A stretch of 50,089 bases of DNA from Tychonema sp. LEGE 07203 (GCF_015207285.1 NZ_JADEXD010000026.1:1-50089), one strand, 5' to 3'; shown: positions 17,223 to 25,319, numbered from the stretch's first letter. The notes: a model not told the origin generated them from the sequence alone. A program made the numbers and translations.

Positions 17223-18107
17223 TTAAGGGTTGCAATACTGACACTGAGCGGGATCGGCAGTCTCTCGATTGTCGGGAAATAGTTCTTCTTTAGTATAACT
17301 GCAGTTTTTGCATTTATAAATTGTCGATCGCACGAGCTGAGTCGGAAAATAGCAAAGTCCGCAGGGCAACCCTATTTTCCTTTCAGCAATCTCGAATCCC
17401 GGCCAACCGCACTCCGGGCACAATTGCTGGAATTTTTTAACTAAATCGATAGTTGCATTTTCGATGTTTTTCATCCGAGTGGGATTGTACATCGCCCGCA
17501 TATCTGTTTCGAGGTGAACTCTGCCAGTTGAGGATTTTTTCAAGCCCGCTGATACAGCATCAAAAAGTTGTTTTTCTGTTACAATGCCCTTGACAATTTC
17601 ACCATTGCCGAGTGCAGCATCGCCAACTACAACCACCATTCCGTGTGCGGGAAATCCAGCTTTTTTAGCAAAATCATCGGCTTCTTCTATAGTGGCAACT
17701 AACTGGTGACTGTAATTAGTTTCTACAGACAATGATTCGCCGATAATTTCAATATTGTTGGCTCGATCTAATAAAATTACGATTTCTCGATTAGCTGGCA
17801 GATACGGCATCATTGGGTGAGGGCCGAAAGTACCTTCGCTCGCAAAGGCAAGAGTTTCTCCCGCAATTTCTAGAGCTTTTTCTGCTTTCTGGCGGGCGGC
17901 TTCTATTTGAGTTCCCAAGCGTTTAACTTCTCTAGTAAATGTTCCGAAAGCGTCTGTATTAAGCTCTGGCGGCACTACAATTTTTACGCCTAATTCTCGT
18001 TCCAAAACAGGAGCCATCACCCGTTCTTTTTGGTGCATTGTAGCAAGAACGGCGGTGCGATCGATCGATAATTTATGGGCATTCATAGACTCAGCAAATA
18101 TAGACAC
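17223..18107 (-). CDS. DUF6671 family protein with C-terminal zinc ribbon
   Basis: 294 aa. The N-terminal two thirds are a conserved unknown domain (ATMHQKERVMAPVLE; GTFTREVKR; SEGTFGPHP). The C-terminus has three CxxC pairs (CPEC, CGLC, CKNC, then CQYC at the end), arranged as zinc ribbons. No catalytic motif is recognised. It is immediately upstream of glcD on the same strand (13-bp gap), which suggests a shared transcript and perhaps a link to photorespiration; that link is inference only. An alternative ATG is at 18086. Confidence 0.82.
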   Translation of the reverse strand: MSIFAESMNAHKLSIDRTAVLATMHQKERVMAPVLERELGVKIVVPPELNTDAFGTFTREVKRLGTQIEAARQKAEKALEIAGETLAFASEGTFGPHPMMPYLPANREIVILLDRANNIEIIGESLSVETNYSHQLVATIEEADDFAKKAGFPAHGMVVVVGDAALGNGEIVKGIVTEKQLFDAVSAGLKKSSTGRVHLETDMRAMYNPTRMKNIENATIDLVKKFQQLCPECGWPGFEIAERKIGLPCGLCYFPTQLVRSTIYKCKNCSYTKEELFPDNRETADPAQCQYCNP

Positions 18108-18296
18108 ACAGCATCATTATATAAAAAATTAAACTCACCGTCTCAACTCACACAAATCCAGACAAATCCAGACTTAAATGCTGGATAAAAGTAAAATATT
18201 TACCTCAGTTAAAGCTCCCGGATTCATCTTTGAATTTCATCGAAAATTATTCAATTATTCAATTTTAAAACCTCAAATATCTAATTTCAAATCCTA

Positions 18297-18689
18297 TTAG
18301 TTCCCTCCAGTAACTCCCCCAGCTTGACCCTTGAGTACAAAAATCACTCCCGTCATAATTAGCCCCACGCCTACCAACCGCAGCGGCGGCAAAGGCTCGT
18401 GAAATATAAGTTTGCCGCCTAAAACCGTAAACAGGTAACTAATTGACAGTAAAGGCGAGACTATGCTAATGTTGGCGCGAGACAAAACTACGATAAAGCC
18501 GATCGAAGAAACTGCATACAAACACAGACCTCCAACTATCAAAGGCTGAGTTGCCATTGCGAGCACTTTTTCCACTAAATTAGCAGCGCCAATGGGCCCT
18601 AAGATTTTTGCTCCTGCTTTCAGACTAAATTGACCCACCACACTGCACAAAATAGCAGCGAGCAAAACTAGAAAAACGCTTCTACTCAT
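18297..18689 (-). CDS. Small EamA/EmrE-like four-helix transporter
   Basis: 130 aa with four hydrophobic helices (~4-24, 48-70, 74-94, 100-120), a size typical of half-length DMT superfamily members (SMR, ArnE/ArnF). LRLVGVGLIMTGVIFVLKG is a typical EamA C-terminal helix. It is divergent from a DPM-like glycosyltransferase (157 bp apart). ArnEF-type proteins flip undecaprenyl-phosphate sugars, so a role in flipping the product of the neighbouring GT2 is plausible. Multidrug export is the alternative. Confidence 0.82.
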   Translation of the reverse strand: MSRSVFLVLLAAILCSVVGQFSLKAGAKILGPIGAANLVEKVLAMATQPLIVGGLCLYAVSSIGFIVVLSRANISIVSPLLSISYLFTVLGGKLIFHEPLPPLRLVGVGLIMTGVIFVLKGQAGGVTGGN

Positions 18690-18845
18690 AAATTAACTAA
18701 CCTAATATTACAAAAAAACGGCAGTTGGGAAAAAATTGAAAAACTTTAATTAAGTTTTGTTGATTTTTATTCACAACTAATAATTTAAGCAGAGATACTG
18801 GAAAAGTAAGTATTGTCGATCGCCAGCAACGCCTGGAATAAACCT

Positions 18846-20024
18846 ATGGCCGAACAGACCAACACCAGCGGGGAATACACTCTCGAACTGTCGATACTCA
18901 TGCCCTGTCTCAACGAAGCAGAAACCTTAGAAATCTGCATCGAGAAAGCCCAGAAGTCACTGCGCGAACTGGATATTGCCGGCGAGGTCATCATAGCAGA
19001 CAACGGCAGCACTGACGGTTCCCAAGATATCGCCACCAAAATGGGGGCCCGAGTCGTGCCCGTAGCAGCCAAAGGCTACGGCAGCGCCCTGATGGGAGGC
19101 ATCGTAGCGGCGCGCGGAGTTTATATTATCATGGGCGACGCTGACGACAGCTACGACTTTTCCAACCTCGGTGCCTTTGTCGAAAAATTGCGGGGAGGCT
19201 GCGATTTAGTCATGGGAAATCGCTTTCAAGGAGGCATCAAACCCGGTGCAATGCCGCCACTGCACAAATATTTAGGAAATCCGGTGCTGACATGGGTTGG
19301 GCGGTTATTCTTTGCAAGTCCCGCCGGCGATTTTCACTGCGGATTGCGGGGTTTCAGGAGAGACTCAATTTTGAAACTGGACTTGCAAACAACGGGGATG
19401 GAATTTGCTAGCGAAATGGTCGTCAAAGCCTCTCTGTACAAGTTGAACATCGCTGAAGTCCCAACGGTACTCTCTCCCGACGGGCGCAGCCGCCCGCCGC
19501 ACTTGCGAACTTGGCGAGATGGCTGGCGGCACCTCAGATTTTTGTTGCTTTACAGTCCTCGCTGGCTGTTTTTGTATCCTGGTGTGGCGCTGATGATTTT
19601 GGGTATAATTGTTACCATCTGGCTGTTGCCCGGTACTCAAAAGATTGGCAGTATTAACTTTGACGTACATACGCTGCTTTACGGGGCGATCGCAATTATC
19701 GTCGGTTTTCAAGCAGTAACTTTCGCCTTCTTCACCAAAGTTTTCGCCATCAGCGAGAAACTGCTGCCCGAAGACCCCAAACTCAATAAAATATTTCGCT
19801 ACGTTACCTTAGAGACAGGATTGATTGTCGGAGTCACGCTGATATTAATCGGAATAGTTGGCTCGTTTTTGTCATTAACTATCTGGAGCGATACAGCTTT
19901 CGGTTCTCTAGACCCTTCTAAAACTCTCCGTTTAGTTATTCCCTCGCTCACCTGCCTGACCGTCGGTTTGCAGATGGTTCTGTCCAGCTTTTTTCTCAGC
20001 GTGCTGGGCTTGAAGCGCAGGTAA
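18846..20024 (+). CDS. Glycosyltransferase family 2, polyprenyl-phosphate-sugar synthase-like
   Basis: 392 aa. The GT-A domain (LSILMPCLNEAETL; IIADNGSTDGS; MGDADDSYDFSNL with DxD metal site) covers ~1-230 and is followed by about four membrane helices (~240-390). The layout is that of DPM1/GtrB-type enzymes that transfer a sugar from a nucleotide donor to polyprenyl phosphate at the cytoplasmic face. The ATG at 18846 is chosen; an in-frame upstream codon at 18813 would add eleven residues of no family character. It is followed after 33 bp by a methyltransferase on the same strand. Confidence 0.88.
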   Translation: MAEQTNTSGEYTLELSILMPCLNEAETLEICIEKAQKSLRELDIAGEVIIADNGSTDGSQDIATKMGARVVPVAAKGYGSALMGGIVAARGVYIIMGDADDSYDFSNLGAFVEKLRGGCDLVMGNRFQGGIKPGAMPPLHKYLGNPVLTWVGRLFFASPAGDFHCGLRGFRRDSILKLDLQTTGMEFASEMVVKASLYKLNIAEVPTVLSPDGRSRPPHLRTWRDGWRHLRFLLLYSPRWLFLYPGVALMILGIIVTIWLLPGTQKIGSINFDVHTLLYGAIAIIVGFQAVTFAFFTKVFAISEKLLPEDPKLNKIFRYVTLETGLIVGVTLILIGIVGSFLSLTIWSDTAFGSLDPSKTLRLVIPSLTCLTVGLQMVLSSFFLSVLGLKRR

Positions 20025-20057
20025 ACTAATTATCACTGAAACACTATAACCTCTGCT

Positions 20058-20786
20058 ATGAGTACATCCAAAACCTCAAATCCTATGACAATAAATCAAA
20101 AAAACTCCAGCGAGTACGTTGGCCCCAAGCTTGGTGGTTTCGCCACCAAACTATCTTGGTACGCCCGCCAAAAAATGTTTGATTTACTCATGGCATTAGC
20201 CAATCCCAGCGGCGACACAACCGTGTTGGATGTAGGAGTAACTTCCGACCGCCGCGAAGATTGCAATTTTTTTGAGAAACTCTATCCCTACCCCCACAAA
20301 ATCACCGCTGTCGGCATGGAAGATGCTGCATTTTTAGAACAAGAATATCCCGGTTTAAAATATGTCCGTTCTAACGGTTTGACTTTACCATTTCCCGACA
20401 AAAGTTTTGATTTAGTCGTGAGTTTTGCCGTCATCGAACACGTCGGCAATCGAGTTCAGCAGAAAACTTTTGTTCGAGAACTTTGCCGCGTCGGCAAAAC
20501 CTGCTGCATCACTACTCCCAACCGCTGGTTTCCCGTAGAATTCCACACCGCTGTCCCCCTAATTCACTGGCTTCCCCCCTCTTCGTTTCGAGCTGTTTTG
20601 AGATTGCTGGGCAACAACTTTTTCGCCCAAGAAGAAAACCTCAATCTTTTATCCGAAAAAGATGTATTGCAGATGCTGCCAGCAGAGGCTAAAATTGATA
20701 CCAAACATTTCCGGCTTCTCGGTTTGATATCCAATTTGCTTTTTTATGTAAAAAATCCCCGGCGATCGAATAAACCGGATTTTTGA
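20058..20786 (+). CDS. Class I SAM-dependent methyltransferase
   Basis: 242 aa. Rossmann methyltransferase motifs: TVLDVGVTSD (motif I), AVGMEDAAFL, LPFPDKSFDLVVSFAVIEHVG (motif IV region), and RELCRVGKTCCITTPNRWFP. The substrate is unknown. A 33-bp gap from the GT2 suggests an operon, so a sugar, lipid-sugar or quinone-like acceptor is possible. An internal ATG at 20085 (MTINQ) is an alternative start. Confidence 0.87.
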   Translation: MSTSKTSNPMTINQKNSSEYVGPKLGGFATKLSWYARQKMFDLLMALANPSGDTTVLDVGVTSDRREDCNFFEKLYPYPHKITAVGMEDAAFLEQEYPGLKYVRSNGLTLPFPDKSFDLVVSFAVIEHVGNRVQQKTFVRELCRVGKTCCITTPNRWFPVEFHTAVPLIHWLPPSSFRAVLRLLGNNFFAQEENLNLLSEKDVLQMLPAEAKIDTKHFRLLGLISNLLFYVKNPRRSNKPDF

Positions 20787-20798
20787 CCTTTACTGTTG

Positions 20799-20932
20799 GT
20801 TGCAACTGATAGAAGAGCACCTGTGGCAAAAACCGGGTTTCTGACCGCAAAAACCGCATCACAACCTATATCTTTCGTTCAGAAACCCGGTTTTTAAGAA
20901 CTTCCACATGGTGATCTTCTGTCAGTTGCAAC
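20799..20932. mobile_element. 134-bp MITE-like inverted-repeat element, copy A
   Basis: Terminal repeats GTTGCAACTGATAGAAGAGC and, inverted, GTTGCAACTGACAGAAGATC; over 23 bp 21 match. Inner arms AAAAACCGGGTTTCTGAC are repeated in inverse as TCAGAAACCCGGTTTTT. A second copy in opposite orientation is at 46069-46180. It lies between two convergent genes and could also terminate transcription from both sides. No coding capacity. Confidence 0.8.
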
Positions 20933-20944
20933 GAAAAATATTTG

Positions 20945-20983
20945 AAAAAAACCCGATTTCTGACTATCTCTGCGTCCAAGACT
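20945..20983 (+). repeat. Dispersed AAAACC.G.TTTCTGAC..TC..TGCGTCCA repeat
   Basis: Shares AAAACCxGxTTTCTGACxxTCxxTGCGTCCAxGAC with 33541-33577. It looks like half of the inverted-repeat family next to it fused to another short motif. Noncoding. Confidence 0.55.
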
Positions 20984-20985
20984 TT

Positions 20986-22935
20986 CTACAATTTTGTTTC
21001 TAAATCCAGCACAAAATTTTCTCCGTCTTCATACAATTGTTTTCGAGTTTTTGCAAGTTGCCACAGGTTATTTTGAAAGTCGTGAGAAAGTTTTGCTTGC
21101 AGTCGAAACCAAGATGACAATCCAGGCCCTGAAGTATCTACAGCAGGATGATTGAGACTCCAAGACGAATAAGCTATGTATCGAATAGATTTTGTGGCTA
21201 AATAGTTGGCCAAGGCTTCAGGGCCTTTGAATGCAGGCATACCCGGTGGCAAACTAGCTCCCCCCGGCCAGTCGGCGAGAAAAATTTGATTGCGTTTAAA
21301 GTCGAGGATAAAAGGTACGTCCAGTCTGGTCAAAACTGTTTCTCCTTGTGGAATAGACTGCTGTAGGGCTGCATATTGCGACTTTTGCTTGGCTGTAACT
21401 AACGATGGATTTGTCAGTCCAAATTGAATGTTTTTTAGATACGCTGAATAAGTTTGTTTGGTGGTATCCCAATCGTAGCTAATTGCCAAACCTGCACAAA
21501 ATACAGCCACCAGAAAAAAATTGCCTGCTTTGTTTTTATTTAATGCCTCCCTGTCGGTCATTGCTATTGCGAGCAATATTAAAATTGCTGGGAATAGGTG
21601 AGAAAATGAGTAGCGAAAAGGGTCGGCATTTTCGGTAAGTACGCCTACGGCAACTGTTGCCAATCCCGCTGCAATTGTCATAGATAAAGCTGCTTGGCGG
21701 TTGGAGAACGATCGCTCTTCGGGTAAATTTCTAAACTTCAGGGGTCGGACGCTCAAGCTCAAACACCCGAGCAATATCAGTATAAGAATGTAAATACCTC
21801 GGAAAGATGCGATCGCAATTTTAGCTGTCCCCAATAGCGTCGAAGCTGATTTGAATGTAATGCCGTAGGCGGAGGCGTGATAGCCTTTTCCCAAAATAGG
21901 ATACAGTAAAGTGCCTGATGATTGATACATAGAAATCATCCAAGGCAGCAGAAATATTCCGACTAATACTGTTGTCAGCACTAATTCAAATATAACTTTT
22001 TGTTTGGATTGAGAGCTAAGCCAGTAGCATATATAGCTCACTGCAAATAAAAAAACACAGGCGGGAATTAAAGATGATTTTACAGCACAAATTGCCGCAG
22101 CAATTAAAGCTAATATACAAGCATTGGCTGCCCAGTGGTTGTGTTCTATTTCTTTACTGTCAAGCGTCCTGAACAAACTTACAAATAAAGCTACTGGCAG
22201 CATGACGCTGGTTGTGTTAGCTTTGGGAACTGCAATCAAAAGCAAGAATAAAATAGTAAAGATGATGCGTCGGGTTGAGGCTGGGTTTTGTTTGAAAAAT
22301 CCTAGGATTAGTCCGACCGTAATTATCAGCGCCAAAGCGGGGTCGATGAGGTTTAAATTAGTGTCGGAAAGTCCGCTTAAAATTAATGTATGGAGAAATG
22401 ACTGTCCCCCAAAAGATACTATTCTGCGTTCGCTAAAAGGGTCGGGGCCCATCGAACCGAGTTGCAGCATTTTATGCGGAAATACTAAGTAAGCGTGGTA
22501 GTCGTCGCTGGTATTAAATCCGTCAGCATAGACCATGTTTGCAAAGTTTAGTCTCCCTGTGTAAAGCCATCCAGCGTATTGAATTAAAATCAGTAAACTA
22601 ACTATGGCAATCCCTGATAAGATTATTTTATCTTGGCGGTTTTCTTGAAAAGTCTGCCAGACATTGCTAATAATTAATTGTCTGTGATTTACTAAATCTA
22701 CTAGACAGTAGACGAGTCCAAAACCTAAAAACAATAAAATTGTGATTGGGGAAATAGTCCACGCTGCATTTAAGATTCCGCCAATAAAAACGCTAAAAGA
22801 TAGACCCCAAGCGGCTCTTTGTCCCCAGTCAATTCGCCGTTCGGGAAACAGGATGTGGTTGAGGGCTTTTCCCCAACCGATGAGGGAGAGGAGCAGGCAA
22901 ATACCGTAGCAAAATGAGATGAGGTATGACATCAT
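20986..22935 (-). CDS. Polytopic membrane protein, GT-C glycosyltransferase-like
   Basis: 649 aa with roughly a dozen hydrophobic helices up to ~residue 470, then a soluble C-terminal part. The first large loop contains SDDYHAYLVFPHKML with Asp144-Asp145, positioned like the catalytic acidic pair of GT-C enzymes that use lipid-linked sugars. No stronger family signature is seen. The neighbouring DPM-like GT2 and small flippase-like transporter support a role in lipid-linked sugar transfer outside the cytoplasm, but this is inference. Two adjacent ATGs (22935, 22932) are possible starts. Confidence 0.75.
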   Translation of the reverse strand: MMSYLISFCYGICLLLSLIGWGKALNHILFPERRIDWGQRAAWGLSFSVFIGGILNAAWTISPITILLFLGFGLVYCLVDLVNHRQLIISNVWQTFQENRQDKIILSGIAIVSLLILIQYAGWLYTGRLNFANMVYADGFNTSDDYHAYLVFPHKMLQLGSMGPDPFSERRIVSFGGQSFLHTLILSGLSDTNLNLIDPALALIITVGLILGFFKQNPASTRRIIFTILFLLLIAVPKANTTSVMLPVALFVSLFRTLDSKEIEHNHWAANACILALIAAAICAVKSSLIPACVFLFAVSYICYWLSSQSKQKVIFELVLTTVLVGIFLLPWMISMYQSSGTLLYPILGKGYHASAYGITFKSASTLLGTAKIAIASFRGIYILILILLGCLSLSVRPLKFRNLPEERSFSNRQAALSMTIAAGLATVAVGVLTENADPFRYSFSHLFPAILILLAIAMTDREALNKNKAGNFFLVAVFCAGLAISYDWDTTKQTYSAYLKNIQFGLTNPSLVTAKQKSQYAALQQSIPQGETVLTRLDVPFILDFKRNQIFLADWPGGASLPPGMPAFKGPEALANYLATKSIRYIAYSSWSLNHPAVDTSGPGLSSWFRLQAKLSHDFQNNLWQLAKTRKQLYEDGENFVLDLETKL

Positions 22936-23463
22936 TGCTGTAAAAAATTAATCTATTATTTTTTAACTTTTGAAGCGATTAGTTGTCAAGTTTTTGTGTT
23001 GGGAGAGGTAGATTTCGCTATTATACGACAGGGTGCTACTTTAGTCAATCTTTTGTAATTTTTGATCCTAATTAATGACAGTAAAAAATGCAGTTAGCGG
23101 TGGGAAAATTTATTTTTAAGTTAAAATTTGGGGGTTAAGTATCGATCGCCCCAGGAGAACACCAAAAGGTCGATCGCCCCAACAGCACTATCCTCTGGCG
23201 TTCGATCGCGCGAAAAGCTAGCGGGGCTCTGGCATTCTACAGATTTTCTTGCGATGCTGAGTCTGGCGGGCCAAAGCGATCCGGCAGGCGATGGATAGTT
23301 AATCCGCGCGATCGCACTTAGGGAAAATAAGGGCGCACTTTGGGAAGAAACGGGCGTACTTTGGGAAGAAACGGGCGCAGTTTGGTAAGAAACGGGCGAT
23401 CGCACTTCCAGCCAAAATCAGTATATATTAGAGTTAGAGCTAAAAAATACCAGCAAAAAGTCT
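22936..23463. other. Intergenic region rich in HIP1 sites and 21-bp repeats
   Basis: No convincing gene. The right half has many CGATCG sites and ends with a tandem of 21-bp units (23331-23393). The 94-codon minus-strand frame at 23121-23405 is a by-product of those repeats. Confidence 0.6.
23308..23405 (+). repeat. Three tandem 21-bp units GGGCG-ACTTTGGGAAGAAAC
   Basis: Units at 23331-23351, 23352-23372 and 23373-23393, framed by GCGATCGCACTTAGGGAAAATAA on the left and GGGCGATCGCAC on the right. Degenerate single or double copies of the same unit recur after the following toxin-antitoxin cassettes (23957-24032, 25263-25317, 25632-25673, 25957-25975, 26671-26728). Confidence 0.88.
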
Positions 23464-23712
23464 ATGCCGACTTATAATGAGGTACTAACTCAAGTTCAAC
23501 GCCTCGCACTGACTGACCAACTCCGATTATTAGAGGAATTGAGAAAGATCATTCATCAGGGGGTTGAAGTTGAAGGCGATGATGATGATGTGATTTCAGC
23601 AGAAGAAATAGCAGAAAGCCAATCAGCATTAGCAGATTATTTAGCAGGGCGCGATCGGGGAATATCTTCAAAAGAACTTAAGTTGAAGCTGTTAGGAGAA
23701 AAAAGTCACTGA
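23464..23712 (+). CDS. Putative antitoxin of a RelE-type module
   Basis: 82 aa. It begins PTYNEVLTQVQRL and has an amphipathic N-terminal helix and an acidic middle (EGDDDDV). The N-terminus resembles the product of 25726-25956 (STYSEVLSQAQNL), and the DNA just before both starts is also alike. It is followed directly by a RelE-like frame, which makes an antitoxin role likely. No DNA-binding fold is recognised. The C-terminal AGRDRGISSKELKLKLL is the probable toxin-wrapping segment. Confidence 0.7.
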   Translation: MPTYNEVLTQVQRLALTDQLRLLEELRKIIHQGVEVEGDDDDVISAEEIAESQSALADYLAGRDRGISSKELKLKLLGEKSH

Positions 23713-23752
23713 CTGCATTCTCCTAAAATCAGCACAGCGGTATTTACAACGG

Positions 23753-23956
23753 ATGCAACTGGACGATCGAGTCCGTATTGTTAAGGCTTTAGATGCGCTG
23801 GTGACAGACTCGAGAGGACTTGACATTAAGCCTCTCAAAGGTCATCTTGAGTTCCGGCTGCGAGTGGGTAAATATCGGATACTTTTTGTAGAAGATACGG
23901 ATAACCAGGTATATGTTGTGACTCTGATTGGTTCTCGCGGTGATATCTATAAATAA
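23753..23956 (+). CDS. RelE/ParE-family toxin, N-terminus lacks a normal start codon
   Basis: 67 aa from the first ATG, but the family match clearly starts earlier: the open frame upstream reads TDCILLKSAQRYLQRM from about 23708, typical of the first RelE strand and helix. No ATG, GTG or TTG lies in that frame between a TAG at 23693 and 23753; ATT at 23717 is the only near-start. The C-terminal core (IKPLKGHLEFRLRVGKYRILF, GSRGDIYK) is intact in motif. The toxin would cleave mRNA at the ribosome. Either a rare start is used, or the gene is N-terminally crippled. Confidence 0.6.
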   Translation: MQLDDRVRIVKALDALVTDSRGLDIKPLKGHLEFRLRVGKYRILFVEDTDNQVYVVTLIGSRGDIYK

Positions 23957-24032
23957 GGGCGATCGGACTTTAGGAAGCAAAGGGATCTCGCCCTTGGGGA
24001 AGAAAAGGGATCTCGCTTTTCCCCGAATCCCG
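23957..24032 (+). repeat. Degenerate GATCG-ACTTTGGGAAGAAAAGGG repeat (two units)
   Basis: GGGCGATCGGACTTTAGGAAG followed by GGGGAAGAAAAGGGATCTCG, directly after the RelE-like stop. It is related to the 21-bp units at 23331-23393. Confidence 0.7.
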
Positions 24033-24099
24033 AATAGAGATAATATAATAAATAACACGCAAAAAAATCAACGAAATTTAGTGTAAGTTAAGATATCCT

Positions 24100-24324
24100 A
24101 TGTTGACTATTGAACAGATAGAAAATGCGATTCTCCAACTTCCGCCCAACAAGATTGGAGAGTTGTTAGAGTGGTTTCTAAATTTGGATTACCAACGATG
24201 GGATGTTCAGTTAGAGAAAGATATTGCTGAGGGGAAACTGGATGCTTTAGCAGCAGAGGCGATGGCTAACGCCTCGGCTGTCGCCTACGCAGATTTTGCG
24301 AGTGGTAAGTATCGAGCAATTTGA
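24100..24324 (+). CDS. Putative antitoxin carrying a small in-frame repeat insertion
   Basis: 74 aa. MLTIEQIENAILQLPPNKIGELLEWF is a typical short cyanobacterial antitoxin N-terminus. The C-terminal DFASGKYRAI is the usual toxin-binding end. Between LDALAAEA and DFASGK sit ten extra residues (MANASAVAYA) encoded by about 24260-24290, GATGGCTAACGCC...GTCGCCTACGC, which resembles a small dispersed cyanobacterial repeat. The stop TGA overlaps the next ATG (TGATG), so translation is coupled to the following toxin frame, which is broken. Confidence 0.72.
   Translation: MLTIEQIENAILQLPPNKIGELLEWFLNLDYQRWDVQLEKDIAEGKLDALAAEAMANASAVAYADFASGKYRAI
24260..24290 (+). repeat. Small dispersed repeat within the antitoxin gene
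   Basis: About 30 bp, GATGGC-AACGCC-CGGCTGTCGCCTACGC, weakly palindromic. It recalls GCGATGCC..GGCGGGC..GCCTACGC-type repeats scattered in many cyanobacterial genomes (recognised from memory). Its length keeps the frame open. Confidence 0.5.
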
Positions 24325-24576
24325 TGGAATATACTACTCTAAAATTTTGGGATTGTTACAATGCTTTGCCATCAGATGTACAAGCTACAGCAGATCGGTG
24401 ATGAGTTGGTGAAGGCAGATCCGTCTCATCCTTCTCTGCATTTTAAGAAGGTTGGTAATTATTGGTGTGTAAGAGCCGGACAAGCTTATCGGGCGTTGGG
24501 TATTGAAATTAAAACAGGTATTTTGTGGTTTTGGATTGGTACTCACGCAGAGTACGATCGGCTGATTGGTAAATAA
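24324..24576 (+). pseudogene. Frameshifted RelE/ParE-family toxin
   Basis: From ATG 24324 the frame reads MEYTTLKFWDCYNALPSDVQ and then ATADR before TGA at 24399. The expected continuation, ELVKADPSHPSLHFKKVGNYWCVRAG...YRALGIEIKTG...WFWIGTHAEYDRLIGK, is in another frame up to 24576. The shift (apparently two bases lost near 24399) destroys the toxin, while its antitoxin partner is intact. If the shift is a sequencing error, the module is complete. Confidence 0.82.
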
Positions 24577-24656
24577 TGCCGCTGGTGAAAAAATACAGGT
24601 GGCGATCGCCTACCTGATGACTTAAAATAGAAGAGACATAGAGCTGCGTGGTCAAA

Positions 24657-24881
24657 ATGGACAGAATCTCCGTCAACCCTCAAATTCACTTCGGTAAGCC
24701 TTGCATAGTGGGTACGCGCATTACTGTACAGAGCGTTCTCGAATTACTAAATGAAGGGCTTTCTTTTGGAGAAATTATCCGAGACTATTATCCCGATTTG
24801 GAAATGGATGATATTCGGGCGTGTTTGCGTTATGCGATCGCACTGGTGGCGGCGGAAGATGTGCATTTGGCATTAGCTTAA
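24657..24881 (+). CDS. DUF433 antitoxin
   Basis: 74 aa. DRISVNPQIHFGKPCIVGTRI, LNEGLSFGEIIRDYYPDLEMDDIRACLRYA is the standard DUF433 winged-helix antitoxin. The ATG at 24657 is preferred; a GTG at 24648 would add three residues. It is followed after 3 bp by the DUF5615 PIN-like toxin, the usual partner. Confidence 0.92.
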   Translation: MDRISVNPQIHFGKPCIVGTRITVQSVLELLNEGLSFGEIIRDYYPDLEMDDIRACLRYAIALVAAEDVHLALA

Positions 24882-24884
24882 ATT

Positions 24885-25244
24885 ATGAGGTTTCTAATAG
24901 ACCAAGATGTGTATGCTGTTACCACAAAGTTTTTGATTGATGCAGGACATGATGTAATTGTTGTCGCTCAAATGGGTTTAGCGCAAGCAAGTGATGAAGA
25001 AATACTGAGAGTAGCGCAAGCAGAAAATCGCATCCTGGTTACGCGAGACAGAGATTACGGAAATCTTGTTTTTGTGAGGGCGATCGGAACAGGTGTGATT
25101 TACCTTCGAGTCTTACCTAAAATGCTGAATGAAGTTCATAAGGAACTAGCAGCCGTTATAGAAAATTACTCTGAAGTAGAATTAAAAGGGGCATTTGTGG
25201 TTGTAGAACCTGATGGATATCGGTTTAGAAAACCGCTTATATAG
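24885..25244 (+). CDS. DUF5615 PIN-like toxin
   Basis: 119 aa. MRFLIDQDVYAVTTKFL gives the first acidic residue pair; VAQMGLAQASDEEILRVA and LVTRDRDYGNL give the other PIN acidic positions. Predicted ribonuclease toxin inhibited by the DUF433 protein 3 bp upstream. Length and motifs are intact, so this is the most complete module of the island. Confidence 0.9.
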   Translation: MRFLIDQDVYAVTTKFLIDAGHDVIVVAQMGLAQASDEEILRVAQAENRILVTRDRDYGNLVFVRAIGTGVIYLRVLPKMLNEVHKELAAVIENYSEVELKGAFVVVEPDGYRFRKPLI

Positions 25245-25256
25245 GGTGTTAATTAG

Positions 25257-25317
25257 TTTGGTGTTGGGGAAGATAAGGGATCTCGCACTTTGGGAAGAAA
25301 AGGGATCTCGCACATTT
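25257..25317 (+). repeat. Degenerate GGGAAGAAAAGGGATCTCGCAC repeat (two units)
   Basis: TTGGGGAAGATAAGGGATCT and CTTTGGGAAGAAAAGGGATC between the DUF5615 stop and the BrnA stop. Same family as 23331-23393. Confidence 0.75.
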
Positions 25318-25319
25318 AT

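Noticed and set aside
23121-23405. 94-codon minus-strand protein with PVSSQS repeats
   Set aside because: The repeats are only translation of the 21-bp noncoding units; no RBS.
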